Positions 36,185 through 48,500 of a DNA stretch of 64,000 bases are shown in pieces. The notes beneath the pieces are model-generated. The model did not search any database. It had not been told where the DNA came from and was given only the letters and a program-made list of their open reading frames with translations. The translations under genes and the position numbers were made by a program. Every line of letters starts with the position of its first letter. Positions within the stretch are counted from its first letter, which is position 1. This DNA comes from Bimastos eiseni (lineage: Eukaryota; Annelida; Clitellata; Crassiclitellata; Lumbricidae), in the NCBI GenBank assembly GCA_959347315.1, contig OY365816.1:27655215-27719214 (forward strand), given 5' to 3'.

Positions 36185-39100
36185 CTAGTTCTTCGTAGTC
36201 ATTGGATTTGTCTTCACGAGGTCTTCGTGGTTTTGGATCAAAACCTTAACGACCGATGGGTCGGCCAGGGTCGAAATGTCCCCCAGATCTTTGGGATCGT
36301 TAGAGGCGATGTTGCGCAGGATACGACGCATGATCTTCCCGGATCGGGTCTTAGGTAGGCCGGGAACGATCTGTTGAGGAGCGCATGTCATTAATCAATC
36401 AATCAGTCAATCCAATTAATCGATTAATCAATCTATCAGTCAGTCAATCCAATCAATCTATCAATCTATCAATCAGTCAATCAGTCAGTCAGTCAGTCAA
36501 TCAATCCAATCAATCGACCAATCAATCAGTCAATCAATCAATTAATGAAACTTGATAATAACGCCTCTTGAAGAAATATACTCAGAGGTGCTCTGTGCGA
36601 ATGGGTTACAACAATTTTGAAAACGTTGTACAGTAAGCTGAAAGAGTCATCAGTCAGTGGTGGGCCATCGGACAAGCGTTGAACAAACCAACCGATTCCA
36701 GTCAACAGCTGACAGATGGCATAAAAGTTCAGAGTCGCTGGGCCAAGTTGCGTCGTGCGGTAAGGTAATGTAAAAGACGTAAGGGAATTATGGAAATGTG
36801 ATTTAACAAACGAAACAATTGTTGGGTAATAACGTGAGGTAACTGCACATGTACGATAGATGCTAAGCTTAGGTAACTGCCAAGGAAACGCAACCGTTAC
36901 CCGTGAAGCGGTAACTATTAAAGACAGGTTCTCGTACGTACCTGAAGCAATTCTGGAACGGCGTAGGAAGCGATTCCTTCTTTGACCAAATTTCGTAGCT
37001 CTCGACCCATCTGTTCTGCTGTGACTACCGGAACGTTCTCTTTCAACACGACGAAAGCGTAAATCCCTATAGAACACATCGTAATAATGAATGTACGTGT
37101 AATCTTATATATAGTCAAACGACTTCTGGAGCGCTTAGAGTGAAGTCGAAATCGAGACGCAAGGTCCATCTGTCTCTCTTAACTACTGTGGACCAAATTT
37201 TAAGGCTGTACACCAACTGGACAACCCCACTGACTTGCGGCCGCTCACGAATAGCCTGTCACACTACACTTAGCATTTAGGCCTACCTGATTCTGCCCTT
37301 AAATCAGAGGTGTCAAAGAGCCCTCCATTTCTCGCCCGCGCAGCCTTGTTTAAGGACAGCACAATTGAGAATAAAACGTCTGATTTGTCTTTTTTAAGGC
37401 TTTATGAGATTTCTTAGATGTTTGTAATTGATATTACACATCAGAATCACGTTTCTAAAGCCTAATTCAACTGTTTATTTAGCCTCTTCAGAGATCCCTA
37501 TCTCTTTTCCCTATCTCATGCGCTCTCGGCATTCTGGACCCCTACTTGCTGGTAAATATTGCTACTGGCCCGCCATCACAATAGCGTATGACACCCCAGC
37601 GTTAAGGAATTGTCGAGCGCGGCTGAAAGAGCGCAACACGCAACTCCACCCATCCCTCCATCCTCTCTTTGGTCTCCACCGGTTTCAAAAGGAACAGACA
37701 GCGTCGACTACCAATGTACACCACTTAATTACCTTCGCCTTTGATTCTGTGAGGGAACCCGACGACTGCGCTCTCCGCCACAGACTGGTGCTTGTCCTGT
37801 CAAAGACAAAATGATCATTATTAGCAGCAATTAACTAGTTTACAAACGAGTGTTACTTTCGCACCCCATTATCGTCGCCCTCTATTACCGCGCAATGACA
37901 TCACGAGCGTTACCGTCGCACTCCATTATCGTCGCCCTCCATTACCGTGCAAGGACATCAACGCGTAGTAAATCAATCAATAAGAACAAGGCCATATACC
38001 TCTATATTCATGCAGCGTGTATTATTGGTGTAAACCTCCTCTGTATTTCTAGATATGAAGCTGTAATGAGATGTTGGCGGCTTCATTTTCTTCGCCTCGG
38101 CATATGATGGCATTCGGTAAGTCCTCTCCATCTCATATTCCCAACAACAGTGAAATATCAATGTACTCACTATGGACGAGCTCCCTTTTGTAGCACTTTA
38201 ACCCCCCCCCCTAACTATTAAAACATCGTATACCGATGACGTCTTCTTTGACATCCCCTAAGAGAGTGTCCACTGTCCAGTCTAGGGGTCAGTGGGGCCA
38301 GCTGCATGGTTGACCACTCACCAGAATGTCCTCGATCTCGGCCGTTCCCAATCGGTGACCACTGACGTTGATGACGTCATCGGTTCGTCCGGTGATCTTA
38401 TAGAACTCTCCGTCAATTCTCTGCGCCCCATCTCCGCTGAAGAAATAACCTGACGAACGCAAGAATATTAATCGAATGATCAATGCGAGTGAAATAACAT
38501 ACGCAACTCAATATATATATATATAATGGCTATTAATTATAATTAATTGTTAACCCGAGGTAAGCGTAATTCATCAGGAAAAAATGTATACGTTTGGAGA
38601 TGTGGAAATCAAATCGCTAAAAATTCATAAAAATTCATTAAGGCTGGAGCTCTAAGAGAGTGATCTAAACTATAACTTATACTATGGATACTTGTTCGTT
38701 TGTTCGTGTCGGATCCCAGTCGTTATACACATCAAATAAATAAATGATTAATAAATAATTAGTTTAAATTAATAACTGTGAATCAGCAATATAATTAACG
38801 AGAACAGATGTGGCGTCTGACATCCTCATTATTCATGTCGAAAATGTTTTCACAGCAGATTTGAAAAGCTTTCGAAGCATCTACCTATCTTCGTTGTAAT
38901 ATAATCTTTCATATGCGATTGGTGAGAATGAAATAAATGCAGATAAATATATTAAATAAAAGCGCAAGACAGACCAAGAAAGATTCATATAGCATCTTTT
39001 TTCCCCAACAGACCTGGGAATGTTTTGAAGTACGTGTCGACGTAACGCTTGTGGTCGTTGTAGATCGTTCGACAGACACCTGGCCAGAGATTCCGAATGC

Positions 39101-42100
39101 AAAGACTACCAAACATATCGCGACCAATCAGCAGCATTCCCTAACCAAAACAGAAGCAGCAGCAACAATGACAATGATAATAATAATAACAATAACAATA
39201 AGAGCAAGTGATAAAAACAATAACAATAATAAAAACAATGACAACAGTAAAAATAATAATAAGAGGAAGAATATTAGCAACACTGAAAACAATGACAATT
39301 AACCATAACATTTATACTCCAATGCCTACGTCCACTCTGCCCTAACTCCATTCACCAATTAAAACCTAGAGCACGCAGTCATGTCCTCCCACCCAAAGAC
39401 AACTCTCAATATATCCCCAGATCATTATACAAAACGTTTACTAGTTTGTTATTAATTCTAACCACCGTCATTGATCATTGTCACTCTTGAAAACATTTCT
39501 GCGTTGTCGTCAGATTGTCTTTTATCTAAATAAACGAATGTCTCCTCACGTAATGCGATGCAAAATGATGCGGTCGGTTCTTATCAATTTCTGAGTAGGC
39601 CAGGAAACGGCATCATTGTCACCTTCATCATTATCATCGTCATCGCCATCACCATGATCGTCGTCGTCGTCATCATCATCATCATCATCGTCATCAGCGG
39701 CAGTAGTGTATCACACGCAGACATATAGCGATACAAAAGGGATTTGTAAATACCTACTTTGTCGTTGATTAGGACTGGGTCGATGCCAAACATCGGTCGC
39801 ATTGGCATCGCAGGATAAATATCAGCATCCGGTTTAGATGGTCGAGGACTGATGAGGATACCACCTGTCTCTACAACTCACATATCAATACCATCACATC
39901 AGCATCAGAGACAGTTGGTCGTTAAAACATACAATAAAAATCAAAACAATGCAAGGCAGTATTGTAAAATACAATGATAATAAGAAGAAGGGGAGGACGT
40001 GGAGGAAGAGGAGGAGGAGGAGGAGGAGAAGAAGAAGAAGAACAGTTCATTACGTTTGCTTTGAGGCAACCACATGAAGTGTTAGCAACTTCATTTTCTT
40101 AGCCTCGGCATATCAGGTAAGGTGGCCAATCCTCTCCCCGCCGTCACACTTTCCCACCGACAGTGTAAAGACATAGACAACTCAAAGGTATTTTATTGGT
40201 AATAAGTAAGTATATTCTTTACTACCATCTGCAGACGCACGCCGGGTACATAAGAAAAAATATAGAAAAACATGTTATTTATATAAAAGTCTAAAGATAA
40301 ATAAATTATAAAAAAGAATGCGTTAATTTTCAACCATTCATTTCGAATTCACACTCAGATGGACAATAATGCGGTAATGAAAATAATACTGTATATACAG
40401 ATTACAAAGAAGCACAACACAATACAATACAACACAACACAATACAACACAATAGAATACAACAAAATACAATACAACACAATACAATACAACCTAATAC
40501 AACACAATACAATACAATACAACACAATACAACACAATACAATGCAACACAATACAACACAATAGAATACAACAAAATACAATACAACACAATAGAATAC
40601 AACACAATAGAATACAACAAAATACAATACAACACAATACAATACAACCTAATACAACACAACACAATACAATACAACACAATACAACATAATACAATAC
40701 AACAAAATACAACACAATCGAATACAACACAATAGAATACAACAAAATACAACACAACAGAATACTACAAAATACAATACAACACAATACAATACAATAC
40801 AACCCAATACAACACAATACAATACAACACAATACAACACAATAGAATGCAACAAAATACAATACAACACGATACAATACAAAGCATGACAACGCAACAC
40901 AGCAGAATATCACAGAAAAATAGCCAAATAATTATCGCTTATAAACATTCAGAAACTGACTCACAGCCAACCTACATGTAATTTAATCTACAAGCAACAA
41001 TTTCCGCAATTGTCGTCATAGTAATAATAAGCAATAACGTCGATGAGTCTGGCAGATTCAGGAATCTAAAACTGGTAATAAAACAGGAAAGAGAAAATGT
41101 AAATTGTACCAGTCTGCCACCAGGTGTCGACGATGGGACATCTCTCTTCTCCGACGACACGGTAGTACCACATCCAGGCTTCATAGTTGATCGGTTCACC
41201 CACTGAACCGCGTCGATGAAATCAAAATTACCACACGTATTGTTTACATCTGTATAACCCAGGTTCACAACTAGTGGGGTGCTTCCATCTCTGACGAAGA
41301 ATTTTCATGTAAAGGGTTTCCAACTAACTATTTCGTGGTGGCTAAGTTTGAAACGATAGGACAGAGATAGCATGAGGATTGAACAATAATTATGTAAGAC
41401 TTGCTCAATTAAGTAAAAGTACAACGATCGCTTTTAAACAATTATTCTTAAATCATGCATTAAAAGTTTTTACAAATCAGGATTATCAGGAAATGTCTCA
41501 AGACCACCTGGACGACATGTAAATGATTAACTTAACAGATGTTGGTTAATTCGTGGACAGAAAGAGTAATATATTAGAGCCTACTAATATTTTTTTAGTT
41601 TTACTTTATGCTTCTTGATAGTTCTCTTCGATTTCACCTATTTACTTTTGGTCCAATATAACGACAATGCAATGATCCGTTGTACAATTTAATGACAATA
41701 GAATGATTTTCGTGCAATTGAACAAAACTGGAATAATCTATTGTAGAATTTAATTAACATAGAATCCTCTATTGGACAAATTAATGACATTCAAAGCGTA
41801 ACTTGCTGACGACATCGATATCTCTGTGAAAAAATAAAACACAAAGAAGTTTGCCAAACAAAGGTATAACCCGCAATCGTTGGTTTACAGACCAGATCGC
41901 CACCGAATAGATCACCACGTGAAACTGACCACTGCCTAGTGTTCTGAGGGATGACCGGTCGTACTTGCGTACGTACTCGTCGTCGTATCGCATCAGGTGG
42001 CGAAAGGCCGTCGGAGCCCCATAGAACTGAGTCATCCTCAGTCGCTCCACCGTCTCCCAATAACGACCTGCATGAGGAAGGTAACAGCATGTCAACGTTT

Positions 42101-45100
42101 AAACTTGTCGGGTTTAACACTTCACCACGGCTGTCCGCCATCGCCATTTAAGGTCCCCGTGTACAGACCGTGCCAGAAGGGTACTCAATCCTCCGTGTAT
42201 ATATAAGCCAGCATCGGATTGGAATTGGACAAACACGCACAGAGCATGTGACTTACGCGTTCACCTACGAAGGGATGGCTGGATGGATGGATGGATGGAT
42301 GGATGGATGGATGGATGGATGGATGGATGGATGGATGGATGGATGGATGGATGGATGGATGGATGGATGGATGGATGGATGGATGGATGGATGGATGGAT
42401 GGATGGATGGATGGATGGATGGATGGATGGATGGATGGATGGATGGATGGATGGATGGATGGATGGATGGATGGATGGATGGATGGATGGATGGATGGAT
42501 GGATGGATGGATGGATGGATGGATGGATGGATGGATGGATGGATGGATGGATGGATGGATGGATGGATGGATGGATGGATGGATGGATGGATGGATGGAT
42601 GGATGGATGGATGGATGGATGGATGGATGGATGGATGGATGGATGGATGGATGGATGGATGGATGGATGGATGGATGGATGGATGGATGGATGGATGGAT
42701 GGATGGATGGATGGATGGATGGATGGATGGATGGATGGAGTGATGGATGAAGTGATGGATGGATGGATGGATGGATGGATAGATGGATGGATGGATGGAT
42801 GAATTGATGGATGGAGAGATTTTAATTATAGCCAACCAGACGTACGTACATACATACAAACATACATTACATACATACATATATACATGCAGACATACAG
42901 ACAGACAAACAAACAGACAACGATACAGTGGTCATCCAAGCAGCCTAAGTGATCACCTGGATCCGGATAGGTAGGTACGCTTTCGAATAGGACGGTCGTC
43001 GCTCCGTTGCAAAGGGGCCCGTAGACTCCGTAGCTGTGTCCGGTGATCCACCCTACGTCCGCCATGCACCCGAAGACGTTCCCTGGCCTGTAGTCGAAGA
43101 CAGTCTGGTGCGTGAAGGCCGCGAAGAGGAGATAGCCGGCCTGGGTGTGGAGGAGTCCCTTCGGCTTACCAGTGCTACCCGAGGTGTAGAGGAGGAAAAG
43201 AGGGTCCTCGCTGTCCATCACCTCGAAGGGACAGACGGTCGACTGGCGAGACAACTCCTGCGTTGAAACATCACCAACGCTTAGGTTTATACAAGTTGCT
43301 TAAAGGTTTACACAAGCTGTTTACAGGTTTACGCAAACTGTTTACAGGTTTACATAATCTGCTTACAGGTTGACACATGCTGCTCACAGAATTACACAAG
43401 CTGATTAAAGGTTTACACAGGCTGTGCACAAGTTTACACAATCTGTTTACTGATTTACACAGGAAATGAATCACATGATCAGGCCAGCAATCATTTGCTT
43501 GCAGTTCCTGAGGTTGTGCAACCTACAGCAACTGTCATTATATTGTTGATGCAATAAACGGTTTGCTTACTTGTTTACATAATTACTTTCTTATTTGCTT
43601 GCTTGATTATTTGCCTTGTTACTTACTTGCTTGCTTGCTTACTTACTTACATATTTACCTACTTACTTACTTGGTTGCCTTCAACTGCCAGTTTCTTATC
43701 CGCAGTTGGTTCATATTGGACACGGTTCAAGTTACTAACTGAAATTTACCTATTGCCAAATCCAATGCTGGTGATATGAATGAATGGATTAACGAATGAA
43801 CGACTGAACGAATCAAAGGATGAACGAACGAATAAATGAATGATTGATAGATGATTGAATGAATGAATGAATGAATGAATGAACGAATAAACGAACGAAC
43901 GACAAACTCGTGCATTCATTCAATCAGCCACTGAATCAATCAATCAGTTAATCAATAAATCAGTCAATCAGTCAGTCAGTCAGTCAATCAATCAATCATT
44001 CAATCAATCAATGACCTCCTCGAGTGGTATATCGATCTTTCCCATTGGAACCTCTTCTCCTGTTCTCTTTGAGACAAAGACCCTCTTGACCGTCGGACAT
44101 TTCGTCACCGCTACATCAACCATCTTCTTCAGTTCTATTGCCTTTCCGCCACGGACACCTTGGTCAGTCGTTATGACCGTTTCGGCCGACGCTGCAAAGT
44201 ACACGATTACACAAGCTGTTTACAGGTAGGCCTATACACAACTAGTTTATAGACTTACACAAGCTTTTGATAGATTTACGCAAGCTGCTTACAGGTGTAC
44301 ACCGGTAGTTTACAGGTTTACATAAGCTTCATACAGGTTTACACAAGCTGTTTACAAATTTACCTTACACAAACAATTTATAGATTTACACCAGCTATTT
44401 ACAGGTTTACCCCAGCTGTATATACAGGCTTACCCTTACCCGTCTACAGGTCTATACCAGCTGCTTACATGTTCACACAAGCTGTTTACAGCTAGGTTCA
44501 TGCAAGCTATTTACAGGTTTACACATTGCAAGCTGTTTACAGAAAAAGATACCATATTATGCAACTAACGGGTTGATAGGCCTACAAACAGTTTACAAGT
44601 TTACAGAGACAGTTTACAGCAGTGGGTAATCGGAGGCAATGACGAGAGCCCTACCTCCTACTCCGTCAATGAATGGTTTTGACAATGTCAAGCTTATACT
44701 TTAGTGCAGACGCTTCCTTTTGATTATCGATCGTTCAGTTGGAAGTTATTGACTATGTACTGATTCCTGTCAACTTGATCTTGTGGCATTGATGCTCCCT
44801 CAATAGATGACTTACTTACGTACTTACTTTCAAGCTCCAACTGTTAGGCTAATATTATTAGACAAGGTAGAAGGTGCTAATTGAAAATAATTAATTAGAA
44901 ATTGCCGATCGTATGATTGAAGTCTTGCCGTCCTGTATTCTGGATGCCAGTGCCTCGGAACTGAATCCTGCAAAGACGACACTGTGAATGGCTCCGATGC
45001 GGGCACATGCCAGCATGGCGGCAACGACCGTGGGGGTCACGGGCATGTAGATGATGACCCTGTCGCCCTTACGTACCCCGTGGCTCTTCAGGGTATTAGC

Positions 45101-47708
45101 CATGCGATTCATCAACTCGTACAGCTCTCTATAAGACATAAAAAGTACAAACTGCCTCCGAGTGAACGACAATCGCAACTCGTGCAAAAAGATCATTTAT
45201 TAACTAACAATACAGATGTCTGTAAGTTGAAAATGCATAGATATAGCAATCAGCAAAAAATACAGAGAAAACTTGTCTTAGCCGAGAGTCCTCCATCCAT
45301 CCTCCAACTCCTACTCCTCCTCCGTATCCTCCTCATCATCATTATCATCACTGTCCTCATCACCACCCTCATTATCATCATTAACATCATCACCGTTGTT
45401 TTAGTCATCATCAATAACATCTCCATCATTATGCCAGACAATTAAAACTCAGATTGGTTTAGTATAGTTTGTATTATAGTTAGAACGGCAGTTGATAACA
45501 TCGCTCACTTGTAAGTGACGTTTTCCTGTGTTCCAGGCTCATCCTTTTCCCAGATCAGAGCCACACGATCCGGATCTTCCTCGACATGTCGATCAACACA
45601 ATTATCTTCATACCAGAAACAACATACCGCATCATTAACTAATTACTCATTTATAGCAATTTAGGGTTTATCTGATAATGTGTAAATGCAATGCTAACTT
45701 GACGTACGAGTGGGTGGAATATCAAATTTTTCCACAATATTACTGAGGCAACAACTAGGGTATGTATAATGGAATTCACGGTTATCATACACTTCTATTA
45801 CTGTAGAATGATCCATCCATAAACATACACGTGATTTATTTATTTATATAGCCCCCGTAGAGGCGATCAGAAATTGCGCTTGCCGCCCATATTTCAGAGC
45901 GACAGCGCGGGGTATTGGGTATAGTTTTCAACTAGCAATAACCACGCCTCGGATGAACCTCATCGGCTATGGTACTGCCACTGCGCAAAGCTAATTAACC
46001 TACAGGCTAACCGGTATAAGTCATTTCAAATATCTACATACAAAGGTGTTCTAGACAATAACTTAAAAGAGTGATGGTATCCCGTTTCCGAAATAGATTT
46101 ACTCAAGGCAATGATAAATATGTTTTGAAGCTATATTAAGACCTTCGAAATATCTGTACAAAGTATAAAATACGTAAATTAAAAAATATATAAAACTTAA
46201 TGAAGATTATTTAAACCAGAGAGCCCTGAATAGAACCAATGTGTTCCCCAGGTGACGCTAGTATATCACCTACCGACAATGAATTAGTAGTCTAGCTCAA
46301 ACACCTAACACCTTTATGCATTCACCCAATCATTAACGTGATCTCACTAGGTGATTGGTTGATTGGTCGGATGATGTTGTGTGATGAACCGTCAGATTTC
46401 ACCCATTTCGTTAGTAATTGCCTATTAGATAATGAACATTATCGAAGGTTGGAGGGGGTTGGGAGGGCTCAATCTCTAGTTCGTTTTTCAACCCCACCAG
46501 TCAATTCTGAAAAATTACCTTGGGGGAGGGGAGGGTCAAGCCAACCCCAGATCAGCTTTCAATAGCACTCACACCCACAGTAATCCTCTGCAATTTAGCC
46601 CGTAATATCGGTCTCAAGTTCATAAGAAGTTTAGTCGGGACATCTCGAGATGTGAAAAATGTTCAACCCCCACCTATTCAAATTTGACAATTCAAACTCT
46701 GGTTTGAGAAAAAACGTTGCAACATCCAACCAACCAATCATCTGTCTAATTAAACCATCCATCCAGCCAGAGGCTGCCAGCCACTCAGTCATTCATTCAC
46801 CCATCAATCCATCCTAAAGAATATTGACTTCAAACGCGCATTGGGGTGTATCGTTCGAACAAGCTTTCGCCCGGTGCATTACAAATAACTTCCTGAAAAT
46901 TTCTAGCGCTTGTGTTGATTATGCCTAGTAAAGATGTGATCTCACTGCGTGACTGCCCAAACAAGGCTATAACTCCGAAAGCACTAGGTAAACTGTAGGT
47001 GAATTACAATGCCTTGTTGCGTGAAGAAAGTATTGTATAACAATAATTGTGTGATTAATCTTCAGATTTCATCCACTTCTTCAGTAACCGCCTGATGAAT
47101 AGGCACTGTGAAAGAGGCCCGTACAAACTATTTAAGGACAAACGTTGCTAAATATTTTATGTAGTCCATGCCTCTGCTACCAAGTATTCATACTGTTAAT
47201 GCAGCCCCCGTAACGAAACTTTCGTATAATGATCCATCCGTAAACATACACGTGATTTATTTATTTATATAGCCCCCGTAGAGGCGATCAGAAATTGCGC
47301 TTGCCGCCCATATTTCAGAGCGACAGCGCGGGGTATTGGGTATAGTTTTCAACTAGCAATAACCACGCCTCGGATGAACCTCATCGGCTATGGTACTGCC
47401 ACTGCGCAAAGCTAAATAACCTACAGGCTAACCGGTATAAGTCATTTTGAGCTCTTAGAAATACGGGTGTTCTATAGAAACTAATTCTAGAAATCGTACT
47501 CATACAAAGTAGGACACATGCTTCTTTAAATGAACTCAAAGTATGATTTATTTTATTAATGCAATTTTCCTTATCTAATTTATTACATAAAATAAAGAAT
47601 TCATAACTCAACTTGCTTGAAATTACTGCTCCGGCAGTGAACGTATATTTGATCAATTCCCCAGGTGGCGAGCCATGACTGTATGCTTTATGTACGATGC
47701 ACGATGCT

Positions 47709-47755
<47 letters not shown>

Positions 47756-48237
47756 TGACTGACTGACTGACTGACTGACTGACTGACTGACTGACTGACT
47801 GACTGACTGACTGACTGACTGACTGACTGACTGACTGACTGACTGACTGACTGACTGACTGACCTTCACTCATCGTTACCTGTGACGTTGAGTTTTCCAT
47901 TGATAAACCAAGCTGCCTTTCCCTCCCTGATATTGCACTCTTGAACGACGTCGAAGTCCTTGACCCATCGCAGCCTTGACCTTGCCAGTCGACCCCAGAA
48001 CCTGTCTGGATCGGCAAGGCTCAGACGATAGAGGTCGTCGTGGCCAGAGATGTCTGGGTCGTTTTCGAACTCCGGAATGGGGGCCGAGAACTTGAATGGA
48101 CCGCCCCTCTTCGGGGTGTAGGAGGAGCTGGCCCCCGAGGCTAGCGTTGCAGACGCGTAGTGGGATCGAACCAACGACCCGAGGGAGAGGGATCGTCTCA
48201 AGGCGGCACGGAACACAACTCTTAGTGCACTCGCCAT
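36185..48237 (-). CDS. ACSS1: Acetyl-CoA synthetase, mitochondrial (ACSS1-like), complete
   Basis: Thirteen minus-strand exons: 48237-47880, 45605-45509, 45128-44929, 44191-44016, 43257-42957, 42067-41930, 41202-41110, 39870-39758, 39140-39014, 38449-38322, 37796-37733, 37066-36942 and 36370-36185. They sum to 2106 nt (701 residues; human ACSS1 is 689) with all phases agreeing. The enzyme makes acetyl-CoA from acetate, CoA and ATP. An Arg-rich, acid-free N-terminus ([16 protein letters not shown]) predicts mitochondrial import. Motifs: '[12 protein letters not shown]' (AMP-binding P-loop), '[14 protein letters not shown]', 'FYGAPTA', 'VDTWWQTETGG', 'FFSGDGAQ', '[16 protein letters not shown]' and near the end '[11 protein letters not shown]', whose Lys is the catalytic residue acetylated in the family. 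Exon 9 has WPGVCRT where WPGMART is usual. The intron after 44929 is GC-AG. Introns are loaded with simple repeats. Confidence 0.95.
36395..36545. repeat. (AATC/AGTC)n degenerate microsatellite
   Basis: Starts about 25 bp before the acceptor of the last ACSS1 exon. Confidence 0.85.
40405..40900. repeat. (AATAC/AACAC)n pentanucleotide array, about 490 bp
   Basis: ACSS1 intron between 41110 and 39870. Units AATAC, AACAC and AATAG alternate. Long minus-strand frames here (Cys/Ile/Val-rich) are repeat artefacts. Confidence 0.95.
42274..42812. repeat. (GGAT)n array, about 530 bp
   Basis: Over 110 nearly perfect GGAT units on the plus strand, interrupted only near 42740. It lies in the ACSS1 intron between 42957 and 42067. 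Every frame is open, because the 4-bp unit read in triplets gives a stop-free cycle. Confidence 0.97.
43284..43462. repeat. 21-bp minisatellite, downstream block
   Basis: Eight or nine diverged units of AGGTTTACACAAGCTGTTTA in the intron between ACSS1 exons 5 and 4, close to the exon 5 acceptor. Confidence 0.85.
43740..44012. repeat. (AATG/AACG) and (AATC/AGTC) microsatellites
   Basis: Degenerate tetranucleotide runs ending only a few bases after the donor of ACSS1 exon 4 (44016). Confidence 0.85.
44205..44622. repeat. 21-bp minisatellite, upstream block
   Basis: About 18 diverged units of the same AGGTTTACACAAGCTGTTTA repeat found at 43284-43462, here on the other side of ACSS1 exon 4 and starting about 15 bp from its acceptor. 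Confidence 0.85.
45807..46020 (+). repeat. 171-bp conserved-core dispersed repeat, copy 2
   Basis: Core 45850-46020. The preceding 43 bp ('CATAAACATACACGTGATTT') is shared only with copy 3. Lies in ACSS1 intron 1. Confidence 0.85.
47229..47521 (+). repeat. 171-bp conserved-core dispersed repeat, copy 3
   Basis: Core 47271-47441, differing from copy 2 by one visible base. The left flank matches copy 2; the right flank to about 47521 matches copy 1 patchily. Also in ACSS1 intron 1, same orientation. Confidence 0.85.
47703..47863. repeat. (TGGC)n-(TGAC)n array beside the ACSS1 exon 1 donor
   Basis: About nine GGCT units followed by about 30 GACT units. On the minus (sense) strand it reads (GTCA)n beginning some 17 bp into intron 1. 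Confidence 0.95.
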
Positions 48238-48371
48238 CGACTTCCCCTACAAAGGCATAACAGATGCATGAAGCCTCGCTACAAACAAATCGATAAAATT
48301 TTGTAATTGTAAGCAGTAAACTCCTAACTTGATTTCATTTCGGAGATTATCATATAGCACCTGTATTAGAT

Positions 48372-48500
48372 TAGCGCGTAGCTGGGAAGGCGGGTGTCGT
48401 GTAGGTCGAGGATTTGAGAGTGGATGATCGTGTGAGTAAGAATTCTTGAGACCTGAGTTTAGAATGAAAATCCCGAGGGGTGAAGGATAGAGGAGCATGA
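48372..48500 (+). mobile_element. tRNA-derived SINE-like element, copy 2
   Basis: Shares 'AAGGCGGGTGTCGT', 'GGTCGAGGATTTGA' and 'GGGGTGAAGGATAGAGGAGC' with 2790-2950. Confidence 0.5.

Noticed and set aside
40355..40913. Cys/Ile/Val-rich frames resembling membrane proteins
   Set aside because: Pentanucleotide repeat in an ACSS1 intron; the hydrophobic look comes from the repeat alone.
42170..42880. Long open frames of repeated Met-Asp-Gly-Trp or Ile-His-Pro-Ser
   Set aside because: They are produced entirely by the (GGAT)n array inside an ACSS1 intron.
47381..48017. Gln-Ser-Val-Ser repeat protein fused to the ACSS1 exon 1 region
   Set aside because: It arises from reading through the exon 1 donor into the (GTCA)n tract; the ACSS1 frame itself stops just past the donor.
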